Shown here in pieces: positions 1 to 12,344 of a DNA stretch of 64,000 nt (its first letter is position 1; every line of letters starts with the position of its first letter). The notes below the pieces were generated by a model. That model searched no databases. It was not told the DNA's origin and saw only the letters and a list, made by a program, of their open reading frames with translations. The translations under genes and the position numbers were made by a program. The DNA is from Fomitopsis serialis. Lineage: Eukaryota; Basidiomycota; Agaricomycetes; Polyporales; Fomitopsidaceae. The stretch spans positions 372,001 through 436,000 of the forward strand of contig NW_025954982.1 in NCBI RefSeq assembly GCF_022376445.1. The letters are read 5' to 3'.

Positions 1-1811
1 GTACGTGGAAATTTCCTCCATCAAGCTCCTAAGTAGTTGTACTGAGGTGCCACAGTATGGTAGTCAATGAAAATCCGTCCAGTGTAGACGCGTTGCGCGA
101 TTTTCCTGTCCCAAGCACATATGTCAGAAGCTGACGGAGGCTTTACGGGATCCCGCCATATGTCATCTCCTAATCGTGCATGATTCTCCAAAGGTCTACG
201 GTGCGTCTATACAGAACGTAGATTTTCACTTACTCCATCTCGCAGAGTCCGAAGGGAGATACCCATGGAGGAAAACTCCTGCGAGACGACACCTCGGACG
301 TCTAGACTATCCGTGCTCGGAGAAGTCATATGTGCAAACAGTCCTTCTGTGCGTGCTTAGCTCATGGGTTTGATCATGTCAGAATCTCGGTCTGAACGTT
401 TGACCTTATGCCTCGCACGGCACCCTGCTACTGTGTCCGACTTCTAACCCCAAGCCGGGAATCCGTGAGCTTCAAATTTCGCTTCCGCGTCAGGCGTCGG
501 GGCACTGATGGATTGGGCAGGACACGCTGCTCTCAGTGAAACACTGGAAGCCGACCTTTCCTTTCGCCTATAGAAACATACTCCATTGTATGGTATGCCC
601 TCACGACAAGACGGCGTCCGGCGAAGGCCAGTTTTGTAAGTCGCGTCATTCCGTATCACCTCCCCATCTACATTCAGTGACCATGTCGGGAATAAGTCAG
701 GGATGGCAGACCTTCGGATGACACGACCGTTGGACGCCGGTTCATTTCAAACGATCCAATCCTTGGTGCGTTTAGCCTCTCGTGCTAGCTTTCGCTCCAA
801 TCCTGCCTGCCGCTCTTGTGTCTTGTCCGGGGACCCAGAAGCCATGCGATCGGTTAGGAGCGTGAAGACGACCCTCGAAAGGCGAGTCATCCCGTATTTG
901 TTCCACCCTCCTCGCCAATCAGCCGCGTGTCATGACCCTCGGAGCTCTCGTTGCTGCCACGAGTCTGTCTGTAAGCCTTGGCTCCTGACGCGGAAGATCG
1001 TGCTACGGCTACCCATGAATGCACGTCCCATGGGGAACCACCGCGTCTGCAGGCATTACCGGACGCCCGAGACACTAGCAACGACGCATCCATATCCCAG
1101 CTCCGACCGGCGCCCCGTTTGCAGAATATCCCCTTGGTCTTAGACACGGCGAGTACGGCGCCCAACCCGGCGACGAAATTTCAATCGGCCTTGCTCTAGG
1201 TCGACGCTGAAGAGCGCTGAAGTTGCCCCGCATTGTTCAGATCCGCAGACATCGGCTTGTCACCGTCTGCCCCCACATCTGTCTGGTGAGTACTGACAGT
1301 GGCTCTCTTGTTCGCAACACTTGTACAGATTGGCACTCGGGTCCTCATCCAATCAGACGAGTCTTTGGCTAGGCTGAGTATACTAACGCTGGGCGTTTAT
1401 GTAGACACAATCTCTACGCTGTGGCTCCCAAGATCGCTCCAGTGCTGCTACTAGCTAGGTCCGAGGAGGGGTACTTACACATGACGGCCCTGCAACGTGA
1501 GAAGCTGAGTGGGGAAATGCGGCTGCTTTCTCACTCAAGCGTTCTAGCAATCATGCGCTTCCTCGTGACGCTAAACGGGGTAATGACCTGATGAACTACG
1601 ACTCTCATGTGAACTGGTGCAGAGTTAGGGTTCCATCAAACGCGCGAGAACGTGGAGCATGAGAAACGAGGGAGAAGCACAGCCCGGACGTCACCCAGCC
1701 GGCGATCATAGACCTGGTCTGACCACTCATATAAAAGAGTGGTAGCACTGCGACTCCAGCATAAGCTTGCATCCCCTTCGTAGTTGACATCTTGGTGATC
1801 ATCCGAGCAGT
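1..1811. other. No gene recognised
   Basis: Reading frames here are short, overlap on both strands and carry no motif I know. No intron-bounded conserved frame was found. It may be intergenic DNA or decayed sequence upstream of the dioxygenase gene. The far left could hold the edge of a gene outside the window, but nothing supports that. Confidence 0.5.
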
Positions 1812-3263
1812 ATGCCAGGCCTTATTGACTTCCCTCCCTTTCCGGACGATGTGCCTACCCACCCTCTGCTCGTCGTTGACTATCAGTTGCTGAAGGCTGG
1901 CGACCAGAACGAGATTGACACACTCTGGAAAGCTGCCACCGAGCTCGGCTTCTGGTAGTAAGTCTACATGTCATTGTCCTACGGTTGACATGTCATTAAA
2001 TGACCTTGATCCAGTTTGAAGAACCATGGCGTCGACGGCGACGTACAGGAGATGTTCGATATGGGCGCAGAGACTATGGCGCTTCCCCTCGAAGAAAAAA
2101 TGAGATTCGAGCAGGGTGATGACGGCATGTCTTTCGGGTAAGTGAGACCTACCCCTTCGCAATCCCGTTCTGACCGGGCCTCGCCATAGTTATAAGGCAG
2201 CCGGCGCCAACGCCACGGATGAGAAGGGCAACCTGGACACAGTCGAGTTCATCAATGTCGCGAAGGACGATGCGCTTGCCTACCCGAACGTGGTACACCG
2301 CACGTATCCGCCTACGGTCGACGCGCGGATGGAGAACACCATCAGACCGTTCATTCAGAAGTCGCTCGAGGTCAACAGCACGTTGCTCGACATCTTCAAC
2401 GACAGGCTCGGACTTCCCAAGGGCACGTTGGCCAAGAAACATCTGCTGGGGAGCCCAGTGGAAGTGAGTCAAGGTGCATCAAGAACCCGCCCAAGCACGA
2501 CGCCAATGAGCCCAAAGCCGCTATCGGTGCGCATACAGATTTCGGCTCTCTGGTCAGTAGAAGACTTCTTTGTCAGAATGGATTGACTTATGGCATGACT
2601 GATGCGTGATTTTCTATCAGTCCTTCCTTCACAACCGTCTCGGAGGTTTGCAGGTCATGGTTCCAGGCACGGAAAGCTGGCAGTACGTAAAGGTATGCGC
2701 TCCGACAGCCCGGATCATGTACAGCACGGAGGACTCCCGCTGACCTGATCTTCTATCATATCTGTATGACAGCCCATCCCAGGACATGCCATCTGCAACC
2801 TTGGAGACGCAATGAGCATCTTCAGCGGCGGTATTCTTCGCTCGAACCTGCATCGCGTCGTGTGAGTAGATTCAAATCACAGTAGAAGGCCCACCATGTG
2901 TCTTCAATATCGAACGACTGATCCGCTTTTCTAGTCCTCCCCCGGGAGCTCAGTCGCAGTATGAACGCTGGTCCCTCGTATTCTTCACCCGTCCTGGCTA
3001 TTCCCAGCTCCTAGAGGCGCTCACCGAGGGCAGCCCGATGATTGCGGAGGCAGCCTCGAAGGTCGCTGACAAAAGCATCTACTTCTCTGGCCAGACGTCG
3101 AAGGAGTGGTTCTTCCGGAGGATCAAGAACCAAAGGACCAAGAACCAGAAGGTAGATTATTCGTTCATAAATCTCAACGAACTGTCTTCATGTACTCTTC
3201 GTGCAGGGCCCCGAGACATGGCGTGCAAGTCGCGGCACAGAGCATCGCCCGGAGGCCGCTTGA
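1812..3263 (+). CDS. 2OG-Fe(II) dioxygenase (isopenicillin-N-synthase-like), copy 1
   Basis: This is a cytosolic-type non-haem iron, 2-oxoglutarate-dependent oxygenase; the substrate is unknown. The start MPGLIDFPPFP and first exon (1812-1957) align with the paralog at 13466-14881. Further exons begin near 2015 and 2190, split by introns of about 50 nt. The DIOX_N-like part holds GFWYLKNHGV. The catalytic part has the iron-binding HTDFG (H and D) and the later SNLHRV histidine, followed by the arginine in RWSLVFFTRPG that should bind 2-oxoglutarate. The last exon ends in GPETWRASRGTEHRPEAA. The frame breaks at about 2461-2466, where GTGGAAGTGAG lacks one A relative to the frame conserved in the paralog; the coding sense resumes one base later. 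The family is certain; the substrate cannot be read from sequence. The single-base loss may be an assembly error. Confidence 0.85.
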
Positions 3264-3849
3264 ACCCGACCGGAAGATTGCATTAGAGTACGCCGTGGGT
3301 GTTGTTGAGGTATCTGTATGTACGCTGTTAGAGATGATTTCAAGTCGGGTGCCATTGGAGGCAGATTGAATACACGCGTCTCGAAGATGTAGCTTCATAT
3401 GAGGATCGACCAAGTCTGCATCGCTGTAAAGCTAATCCATGTGAGACCTATTCACCATATCCGCATGGTACCGACAAGTCGGCATACCTTGTACACGTCG
3501 GAAGTCATCGGAGACCAGGCGATTGGTACATGCAGCCTTCGATGGCTACCGCGCAGGGTGAAGATGGTCATTTCAGTCGGAAACCGAAATCAACCTGTCA
3601 AGGTCATCTTGGTTTCTCAGACAGGCGAGTGCTCGTGAAATCAGTAGTCGTCAATCAATCAGAGCAGGTATAATACAAGGCACGTAGCCCTCATTCTTTT
3701 GTTCCACGGGACGTCCCGAGTGAGTGTCTCTGGCGACGCAATCCAACGACCGCCTCACAACTCGTCATGCCGTGCCTCAGCACTCCCCGCATTTCCCGTC
3801 GTTACCTGTACCCTCTCGTCAATACTGTCCCCACATCAACCTCACCCAC
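3264..3849. other. Intergenic, between convergent genes
   Basis: This lies between the stop of the dioxygenase (+) and the stop of the GH92 gene (-), so it should hold both 3' ends. No conserved reading frame is seen. Confidence 0.5.
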
Positions 3850-6800
3850 TCAGGTTTGGCAAGCACGTTCAGACAGACCGACACTCACCAAAGTTGCGCT
3901 CGCCCACTCCTGTGGCGTGTCGCTCATTTCGAAGACAATCTCGCATCCGTTGGCGATCTGCTGGTGCGTGATGACCGGTTGCGAGAAAGCCTCGCCGTTC
4001 ACGGTGAGCGACTTGACATAAGGCTTGGTCGGTGCACCGGGCGCAGAGATGACGAGCGGTTGGGTCGCGTTCGGGAAGGAGATCGTGACTTTGTCGTAGA
4101 ATGGTCTGCACGATACGGGAAGTCTATCAGCATGCGGGCGAGGCAAGGGTGCGGATGCTGACTTACGTCCCGACAACGTATGTCGCTGAGACTGGATCGA
4201 CAGGGTAGAACCCGAGCGCGCTGAAGATGTACCAAGCGCTCATTTGACCGCAGTCTTCATTCTACGACGTGGCTCGTAAGCGTTCCGACGGCAACTATCA
4301 GCCAGAGCGTGAGGAACTTACGCCTGACAGTCCGTTCACAGTCGAGTTGTAGTTGGCTACGGCGACCTCGCGGATACGTTCCTGCCCTTTGGATGCCGCG
4401 CCCGCAAGCGCGTACAGGTACGGGATGTGATGTGAAGGCTACCTCAGAGATGATTCAGCACTAACGGTCTGATCACGAACAATCGAAGTACTCGCCTCGT
4501 TCGTCTGGTCATTATGTCCTCCATCAAAATGCTCGTCCAAGAACGCCACGAAGCTCGCGTTGCCGCCACGCCGCTCAACGAGGCCAGGTACGTCCTGGAT
4601 GACATCGAACGTGTATGCCCACATGTCGCCCTCCGTCCAGCCCTGGTCCTGACCCGCCCACGAGCCGTTGGCGTTGCGAGCCTCCATGAAGCCGGTGTCG
4701 TTGTTGAAGATCGCGAAGGGTGCACTTTGCGAACGCGCCCGGAAGAGGGTCGCGTTCTCGGTGTGTCCGAGGAGATCCGCAAGAGTGGCGACGGCCCAGT
4801 CGTCATCTGCAAGAATTGGATGTCAGATGGTGTGAAGGGGCGTGTGCAGCGGGCGACGTACAGGCGTAGTCGAGTGTCCGTGACGCCGACTCGGAGTGGA
4901 TGTCGTCCGCGACCCAGCCTTTTTCTTCGTATACGCTGGAGAGACCTGCGCGCACTTCGTAGCCAACACCCTTCGTGTTCATAGCGTCAACGTGCCGTGC
5001 TACAACGGCGAGCTTTAAAACCTAGTACCTCTTCACGATCATAATACCTGCAGCAAGACCACACGTGAACGAAGAGCAAGGCCTCATGCAGGCAGGACCC
5101 ACGAGATCGACCAATCATCCACAGGTGGCACTGTCGCGTCCTTGTACACGGCCGCGTACGCGGTGTCCAAGTCGAAGCCTGTGATATTTTTCACCACCGC
5201 CTCCGCGACGAGCGAGTCAGCGTGCGTAGCGACCTGCATCAGGTACCGGCGATGAGTCTCAGCAGCGAGTACACCAAGCACGAGGGCAACGTACCATGAT
5301 ATTCGTCTCTGTGATCAAGATTGCCAGTGAGCGGCGTCTAGTTTCAAACAAGGGCGGACCCACCAACGATGTTCTTCCACATTGGTAGCCAGCCGCCCTC
5401 TGCATAGTCTTGCAACATACTTCGGACCATACCCGGTATACGCTCCGGCGCCAAGAGGATTAACCAGCCCCATTCAGCGCGATATGTATCCTACGGTAAC
5501 ACATCGCCAGTCAGCGTGGACGTAGAGAAGGCGCAGGCAGTAGACATACCCAGTTGGAGTAGCCCGTGTAGGAGTCGCCTTCGTGCACGATGTCGTCATA
5601 GCCGGAGTAGTACATGCCGTCCTCGTCTTGCTCGTATGGATACTGTCAGACGTACCAGTCAGTGTTCAGACCCGGGTCCATGTCAGAGTAAAAGGTTACT
5701 GATCCACACATACCTGCAACGTATGGAAAATCCCCGTGTAGAACGTCGCCCTCTCATCCGCACTCGCGCCCTCTACCTTCACTCTCCCCAGCTTCTCAAC
5801 CCACAGCTCCCTCGTCGCCCTCGCCGTCTCCTCCAGACTCGTGCCATCCGGGATCTCCTTCTCCAGGTTATTCCTCGCTTGGTCCACCGAGATGAACGAT
5901 ACGCCCACGCGCACATCCACGACCGTCGCACTCGCCCCTGCACCCTCGAACTTCGCGTATGCACCCAGTACGGGTCCTTCACCGCTCGTCGAACCCTCAC
6001 TCGCAGAGCCGTTTTGTATGACGCCATATGTGCTAAAAGGCGCATTGAACCGCGCGCAGAAGTACCCCGCGAACGACGGCGCGGGGCTCGGACCTAGGAT
6101 CTCGTCCTGTCGCTCGGGGTTGCGTCCACAGATCTCTTGGTTCGCAGGGTCGATAGTGACTAGGCCAGTGGGATAGGTGAGCCATGTGCCATTGGGTGAC
6201 GCGGGCGAGCCGAGCGTGCTCGGGCGGGTGGCTTCGAGGAGGACATAGGGCGCGAAGGCGTTGGCAGGGAAGGTGAAGCGGAGGTGGCCGACGCGCGAGG
6301 CTGCAAAGGAGAGGAGTGGGTCAGCCAGAAGCAATAAGCAGAGAGGGAGATGCTACGCACTAGCACTCAACTCTGATTTGAGCACCCCATCGTCGGCTTG
6401 TGTGAGGACGGCATAGTAATTCGCACTGACGGCTTCCATGCGTTCGTCGCCATCGTACACTATGTCCAGCCCGCGATCTTCAAAGGCCTGTTTTACTTCG
6501 CCTAGCCCTGGAGACACAACGACCTGGCCGGACTCGCCCATCCAGATCGCGGGCTGGTGGGTGCCCTAAGGGTATGAACGGACCAACGCGAGTAGGTGAG
6601 CACCGCCACTAGTACTTCAAAGCACAGCACAGCAATACCTGGAAGCCATGAATCGTAGTGTGGGTGTAGTTGTACGGGGTGACGGAGACGTATTCTGGTC
6701 TGTCTGTGCGGTCCAGCGCGTCATGGCGAAGGGTGGTGCGGTGCTCGGAACCATCCCTCCAGAGCCATTGGGAGAATCACCGCCGTTCCAATAAGTCTGT

Positions 6801-6953
6801 AAAGGTTTAAAATCGGTCGCACTAGCATGGTCGGTTAGCTTACGGATTCACAGCGTCGACCTCATCGCACGGAGGCTCCTTGAAAGCTGGTGGGATGTCA
6901 AGTCCAGCTTGCACACAGTGGTGAGGATTGCCGACACCATGGCGAGCCTCCAT
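3850..6953 (-). CDS. Glycoside hydrolase family 92 alpha-1,2-mannosidase-like
   Basis: GH92 enzymes are calcium-dependent exo-mannosidases, usually secreted or vacuolar. On the minus strand an N-terminal piece runs from a possible ATG at 6951-6953 to DEVDAVNP, followed by an intron and an IG..GGDSPNGSGGM-type stretch. Next come TPYNYTHTTIHGFQ and QPAIWMGESGQV. The large central exon (6334-5696) includes ASRVGHLRF and GYFCARFNAPF. Downstream are FYTGIFHTLQ, ARNANGSWAGQDQGWTEGD, SFVAFLDEHFDGGHNDQTNE and a C-terminal beta domain ending at the stop 3850-3852. The coding sense shifts frame by one base near 6788-6792 and near 6692-6697, so the N-terminus is broken as read. No clear signal peptide is visible, so the true first exon may be missing. 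It is divergent from the GH3 gene. The family call is firm; the exact start is not. Confidence 0.83.
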
Positions 6954-7917
6954 TTACATTGGCCATAACAGCTAGAGCTGCGCGTAACACACGCGTTACG
7001 GGACCAAACGCCGGGGGCGGAGGAGGGGGAGAAGGAAGGAGAAGGAGGAGAGCAAGCAGGCCTTCCCCGCATTATTAGGCGCCCATATGCGAGGCCTATG
7101 TGTCACGTGAGCGAGTAGTATCCTCAGGCTCGACTTCTACCAGCCCGCTCGCTCTCCTCCATGTCCAACTACTGTCAGTCTGGCATCTACAGTGCCGGTT
7201 TCTTCCAGAACTGTACCCTTGTGCGACGGTAATGATTGTACGCCGACAATGTCACGCGACTGCACCCTGGCTAAATATACTGGTACCCAGCTGACCAGAG
7301 CAGAGTGCTTCGAATCACTCAACGGTGCGGCTCAGGCCGCCAACATCGAGGCAACATTGGCTGGATCGCATTTTGCTAATTATTCAGTCACTGTACATTG
7401 CCGTTGCTCTTGGTCATTGGTAGTGCCTGCCTCGTTCACTCGAATGTCCTCACGAATCGCTTGTCACGAACTCGCTAGTGGCCGGTGGCCCAAGCTGTTC
7501 AACGAGCTGTGACGCCCGCTCATGGGACTGTGGATGTTGCAATGTTACGGCTTGGGATCCTACATACCGTGACAGGTTAACTTCAGCGAATCACCCTCGC
7601 TTGGCATGTTCAACCTGGCATTCAGTCCCTAATGGATGCCTCGAAGTCAGACGTATGTTACCCATCACTTGCTATAACAACTCTCACGATGTAGGTAAAT
7701 ACTGATTCTTTCTCTGACGGAGGCGATATTTCGGGATAACTGTCTCTCGTACTTGCAGTGACACCGGACTCGCCCTCGACGCCATCCCATCTTCTCTCGG
7801 CCGCGGTCCGCCCAGCCACAGCATCAGCACCCGACGGACCGCGAGCCTACTCATATGATAGCTGCCCGCGTGTGCGCACTGAAGTATGGCAATAGAATTG
7901 CTATAAAGATGTGACGA
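6954..7917. other. Divergent intergenic region between GH92 and GH3
   Basis: This sequence of about 1 kb separates two divergently transcribed glycosidase genes and should contain both promoters. A purine-rich tract lies around 7018-7055. Missing first exons of either gene could also lie here. No other gene was recognised. Confidence 0.45.
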
Positions 7918-10900
7918 GTGCATCGCACGGCGGTTGCTGCGTCTCGGTGTGCTTCAGTGGAGGTAGAACACGTCTTCAACGAGTATGAAGTCTTCGGGAC
8001 GCGTTCCACTACAGTCTTCACGGGTCTGCTTGGTCTGTTAGCAATACTGCAAGGCTGGCATACCGCGTGGGCGCGAACGAGCGAAGACGTGGAGCATCTT
8101 GGTGTTCGAGGCGATCTCCACTTCCCGCTGCACGCGAGGGCTGCAAATTTGGATGGTTCTACCCTATCTACCAGAACCCCAATGCGTCGATCGAGGATCG
8201 GGTGGATGATCTTCTACCGCGAATGACACTCCAGGAGAAGGTCGCTCAACTGTGCGTATGAGCACACCAGTCGATGTGATCTTGAGAGCTGATCATCATT
8301 CTACTCACGTAGGATTCAAGGTGACCTCGATGGATGGATGAATCTCACCGACCCGAACGACGACACGAAACGTACAATGCGTCCGGCCTCGTACATGTTC
8401 ATTGTAATGATGCATCGCGAGAGCTAATACGCGCCTCTCCCGCAGGTCGAAGAGCTCACGTACAAAGCGGGAGCAATTTGGGGTGGCTACCTCATGCCCT
8501 GGGACAAGTGGGTGTACGGCATCACCATCGGGCAGCAATATCTGATGGAGAACACCACGCTGGGCATACCCGGCATCGTCCAATCCGAAGGTATAATTTC
8601 ATCCCCAATTTGAGCGCAGAAAGATTCACCATAGCATCGGATCATTCAATACAGGCTTACACGGGTTCACGAATAACGGCACCACCTGGCCCTCGCCCAT
8701 CGGGCTCGCCGCCTCCTTCAACGCGCCCCTACTCGAAGCAGCCGCAGAGACGATCGGCTCCGAAGCCGAGGGCCTCGGCTTCCACCAGCTCTTCGCACCC
8801 GTCATGGACCTCTCGCGCGAGCTCCGGTGGGGACGTGTGGAAGAAATTACGGGGAGGATCCGTTCCTGTACGTGCCCATCAGTGCACTAGCCACGACGCG
8901 AGACTGAGCAGCACGGTAGCACGGGAGAGATGGGCGCGGCGTACGTACGCGGCGTGCAGAACGGTCGGAGACGGAACACGAGCGCCACGGCTGTTGCGCG
9001 GATGGCAGCGACGTGCAAGCACTTCACTGCGTATGGCTCGCCCCAGGGAGGCTTGTGCGTTTGGGTCCCTGCATACCCTTCCGCGCACCCGCAAACTCTG
9101 ACGTATCTGTGGCTAGGAACTTAGCGCAGGTGTCGGGCGGCGAGCGCGAGCTCCGGACGTACTACCTCAAGCCATTCGACCGCGCCTGCGCTGCGAGCAA
9201 CCCTGCTGTTGAGGGTGGGTCGACGGCGCTGAGCCTGATGAGCGCGTATGCGAGCTACGACGGCGTACCTATTATCTCGAACTATCGTCCGTCCTTTCCT
9301 ATTCCTTGTGCGTGCAGTAGCTTACGTGACCATGCTAGATATCCTCACCGAAATCGTACGTAGACATCCCTGTCTCCCCCTAGCGTCATACTCACCCATC
9401 CCCTAGCTTCGCGAGGAGTGGAAGTACCCCTACTTCGTCACGACTGACGCTGGCTCCCCAGACCTCCTCATGACATGGCATTACACATGCGCGGACCGCG
9501 AATGCGTCGCCAAGCAGACGCTCGAGAATGGGCTACAGATGGAGATGGGCGGCGGGACGTACACTTACTTGACTCTGCCCGGTGAATATCTTTCCATTCG
9601 TCCGTGTTGAATGAAGTCTGACGCGAAATAGATCAGGTGGCCGCGGGAACTGTGGATGTGAATTACATCGACGAGACGGTCAAGACAGTATTAAGGACAA
9701 AGTTCGCCTTAGGACTGTTTGAAAGTACGGTGCAACAGTCAAGCTGATACAACTCATACAAGCTTTGCTCATTATCATCCTCTCAGATCCATACCCATAT
9801 GCCGACTACTTGTCACGCTACGCACGCCCGAAACTCGCGAAATATTGCACCAGATGGAGCAGGAGCAGATCGTCCTCCTTGAGAACCGCAATAACGTGCT
9901 ACCGATCAGCAAGAACGTCAGCTCGATTGCACTAATCGGTCCACAAGCTAACCGCGTCACCGTACGTCGCATTACACTGTACCTCCTCTTCCCCGTGCTG
10001 ACCTCATGCTGCAGCTCGGCGACTACGTCTTCCACAACGCGACCCTCAACGCCCTGACACCCCTGCAAGGCTTCACCGAGCTCCTCGCCAACACCTCCAT
10101 CTTCCCCACCAGCCCTCCCACGCTCAACTTCGCGCAGGGCTGCGAGCTCTGGTCGAACGACGAGTCGCAGTTCCCCGAGGCTGTTGAGGCGGCGGGGGCG
10201 TCCGACGTCGCAGTCGTCATGGTTGGCACGTGGAGCCTCGACCAGACGCTCCTGTGGGAGCCGGGCACGAACGCGACGACGGGCGAGCATGTCGATCTGA
10301 GCAGCTTGGCGCTCGTGGGTGCGCAGAGGGCGTTGGTGGAGGCGGTCGTTGCGACGGGGACGCCGACGGTGGTCGTCTTCGTTAGCGGGAAGCCTGTGGC
10401 GGAGCCGTGGATCGCTGTCAGTGAGTGGACACCACTCAACTGTGATCGGACATAGTCCAGTCGTTGATTATGCTTTGTGCAGATGCGGACGCGGTCATCC
10501 AGCAGTTCTACTATGGCGAGCTTGGTGGTCTCGCCATCGCGGAGATTATATTTGGAGTGGCGAACCCGTCCGGTACGCCGTTGCAGCTGTACTGGTTTGC
10601 ACGAGCTCATGCGTGGGTGCATAGGCAGGCTGCCCGTGTCATTCCCCCAGAGCGTCGGCACTGCGCCCGCGTTCTACAACTACTACAAGGACGCGCGCCC
10701 GGTCGACGCTGGCTATGTGACACCCAACGGAACTCTGGTCTTCGGGCATCAGGTTCGCTATGAACGTCTCACTCGATCAATCGCAGCTGATATATACCCG
10801 TGTAGTATGTGCTGAACACTCCCCAGCCAATATGGAGTTTCGGCCACGGGCTCAGCTACACGACGTTCCACTAGTGGGTTTGTTACCATCGTCATGCCGC

Positions 10901-11339
10901 CCTAACTGACTACTCTGCACATTATGTTCCAGCACAAGTCTAGAGCTCTCCTCGTATACTATTGGAACCACAGATGACTTCAACGTCACCGTCACCGTGG
11001 AAAACACGGGCAACGTGGATGGGAAGGAGGTTGTACAAGTCTATCTTACGGATCAGGTCAGCTCCGTCGTGACCCCGAACCAGTTCCTCGCTGGCTTCAC
11101 TAAGGTGTTCATCCGGTGAGTTTCTTCTTCCCTGTCGTTCAAAGGGCTGGAGGATACTGAGTCATCGGGATTGCAGTGCGGGTGGCTCGGAAACGGTGAC
11201 GATGCAGATCAACTCGACGCAGCTCGCGCTCTGGTCGCTTGACAACCGATATGTCGTTGAGCCAGGCAACTTCACCGTCAAGGTAGGCACGTCGGACACG
11301 GCGTACCTGAACACGACGCTTGTTGTGGCCGACTCTTGA
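7918..11339 (+). CDS. Glycoside hydrolase family 3 (beta-glucosidase type)
   Basis: GH3 enzymes release terminal sugars from beta-glucans or aryl-glycosides with a retaining mechanism. The conserved body starts at YPIYQNPNASIEDRVDDLL (about 8161). It runs through IGLAASFNAPLLEAAAETIG, the ELRWGR loop, CKHFTAYG, the nucleophile loop VTTDAGSPDLL (about 9440), IVLLENRNNVLPI, the (alpha/beta)6 domain with ANPSG then RLPVSFPQSVG after an intron, and a FnIII domain (TVTVENTGNVDGKEVVQVYL) ending at 11339. The first exons are unclear: a hydrophobic stretch, TVFTGLLGLLAILQ, near 8010-8060 could be a signal peptide. One-base losses occur near 8841-8846 (before YGEDPF) and near 9818-9822 (before RTPETREIL). 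The nucleophile motif is TDAG, not the common SDW/TDW. Substrate is unproven. Confidence 0.87.
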
Positions 11340-11561
11340 ACGGCTTCTTTCACTCGGAGACGGGTGTTCGAGAGTCAGCAGACGAGGTGCCGGCGACGAA
11401 TACACAAAAGGACAGGTCATATCGCGTGCACTAGGCGTAGTTGGTATTCTATAGACAACAGAGGTTTACGAAAGCGCGCGGAAGAGCGTCCATATGTCCA
11501 CAGACTAAGTAAGGGCAGTCTGAATCCGAGTTGAGATACAAAAACATATACTTATGGGCTC

Positions 11562-12344
11562 TCATACTGGCGGGACCGCCCCCACTGGAACGCCCCGCGC
11601 CCATTGGACCATGTCGTCGCTGCTATCGAGGTCGGAGTCCCGCGTCTTGCTGAAGGCGGAGATGAAACTGAGGACAAGCAAAGCACAGATAGTGAGCCAG
11701 CCCAGCCATGCGAACGCCGTCATAGCGGCGAGGACGCGGCATGTTTCGAAGTTGTAGCAGAAGGCGAGGTTGGGCCAGATACTCTGTGCAACAGATCCGG
11801 GACGCTTCAGGTAAGGAGCGGGTGGTGAGATCTGAGACGTGGTAGAACGTACGGTGGAGATACCACACCCAATTAGCCAGAGCAGCCAGAGGACGCCTAG
11901 CGCTATGGCTTCTATGACAGCTTTGGAGACGTCGAAGATGAGGAAGCGGTTGAGGAGGTTGAATCTGTTCGTTCCGCATCTGAACGTCTGAAACATGTAC
12001 CATAGAGACTGAGATGCTTACACGAACGGCACGAATGCGAATGCCAGGAAAGAGTCAACCAGCAATTCTACGACCACCGGGTCTGCACATGATGTCGACG
12101 AAGTCAACGTAAAGGATCAACTGGACGGTATGCAGTCCGCACCATAGAAGTCGGCGCCACGGTTCAGAGGGTCCCCCTTCGGAAGATGGAGAGTGTAGTT
12201 CAGACGAGCGATCGTCAAGGCAAGGAGGATGAAAGAAAACAGCCACTGAACCAAATGATACCGTTGAGCTCGCCCTATTATTCAGAAAGCAACATGGCTC
12301 ACCAGTACAACATAGAGCGATAAACGCAACGAGGCCGGCCTCAT
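11562..12344 (-). CDS. MARVEL-domain four-helix membrane protein
   Basis: Fungal MARVEL proteins are small tetraspan proteins of the plasma membrane or eisosomes. Reading the minus strand through introns gives a first helix (WLFSFILLALTIARLNYT), then LHLPKGDPLNRGADFYG. After an intron comes DPVVVELLVDSFLAFAFVPFV, then SKAVIEAIALGVLWLLWLIG and the final NFETCRVLAAMTAFAWLGWL helix, ending with a polar tail (SDLDSSDDMVQW) at the stop 11562-11564. Four hydrophobic segments match the family. The start is uncertain; 12344 is only a candidate ATG because the first exon is short and split. It lies convergent to the GH3 gene. Confidence 0.7.

Noticed and set aside
10560..10625. Frame change in GH3 near ANPSG taken first as another one-base loss
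   Set aside because: A normal GT-AG intron (GTACGCC...GCATAG) joins SG to RLPVSFPQSVG in frame, so no error is needed there.
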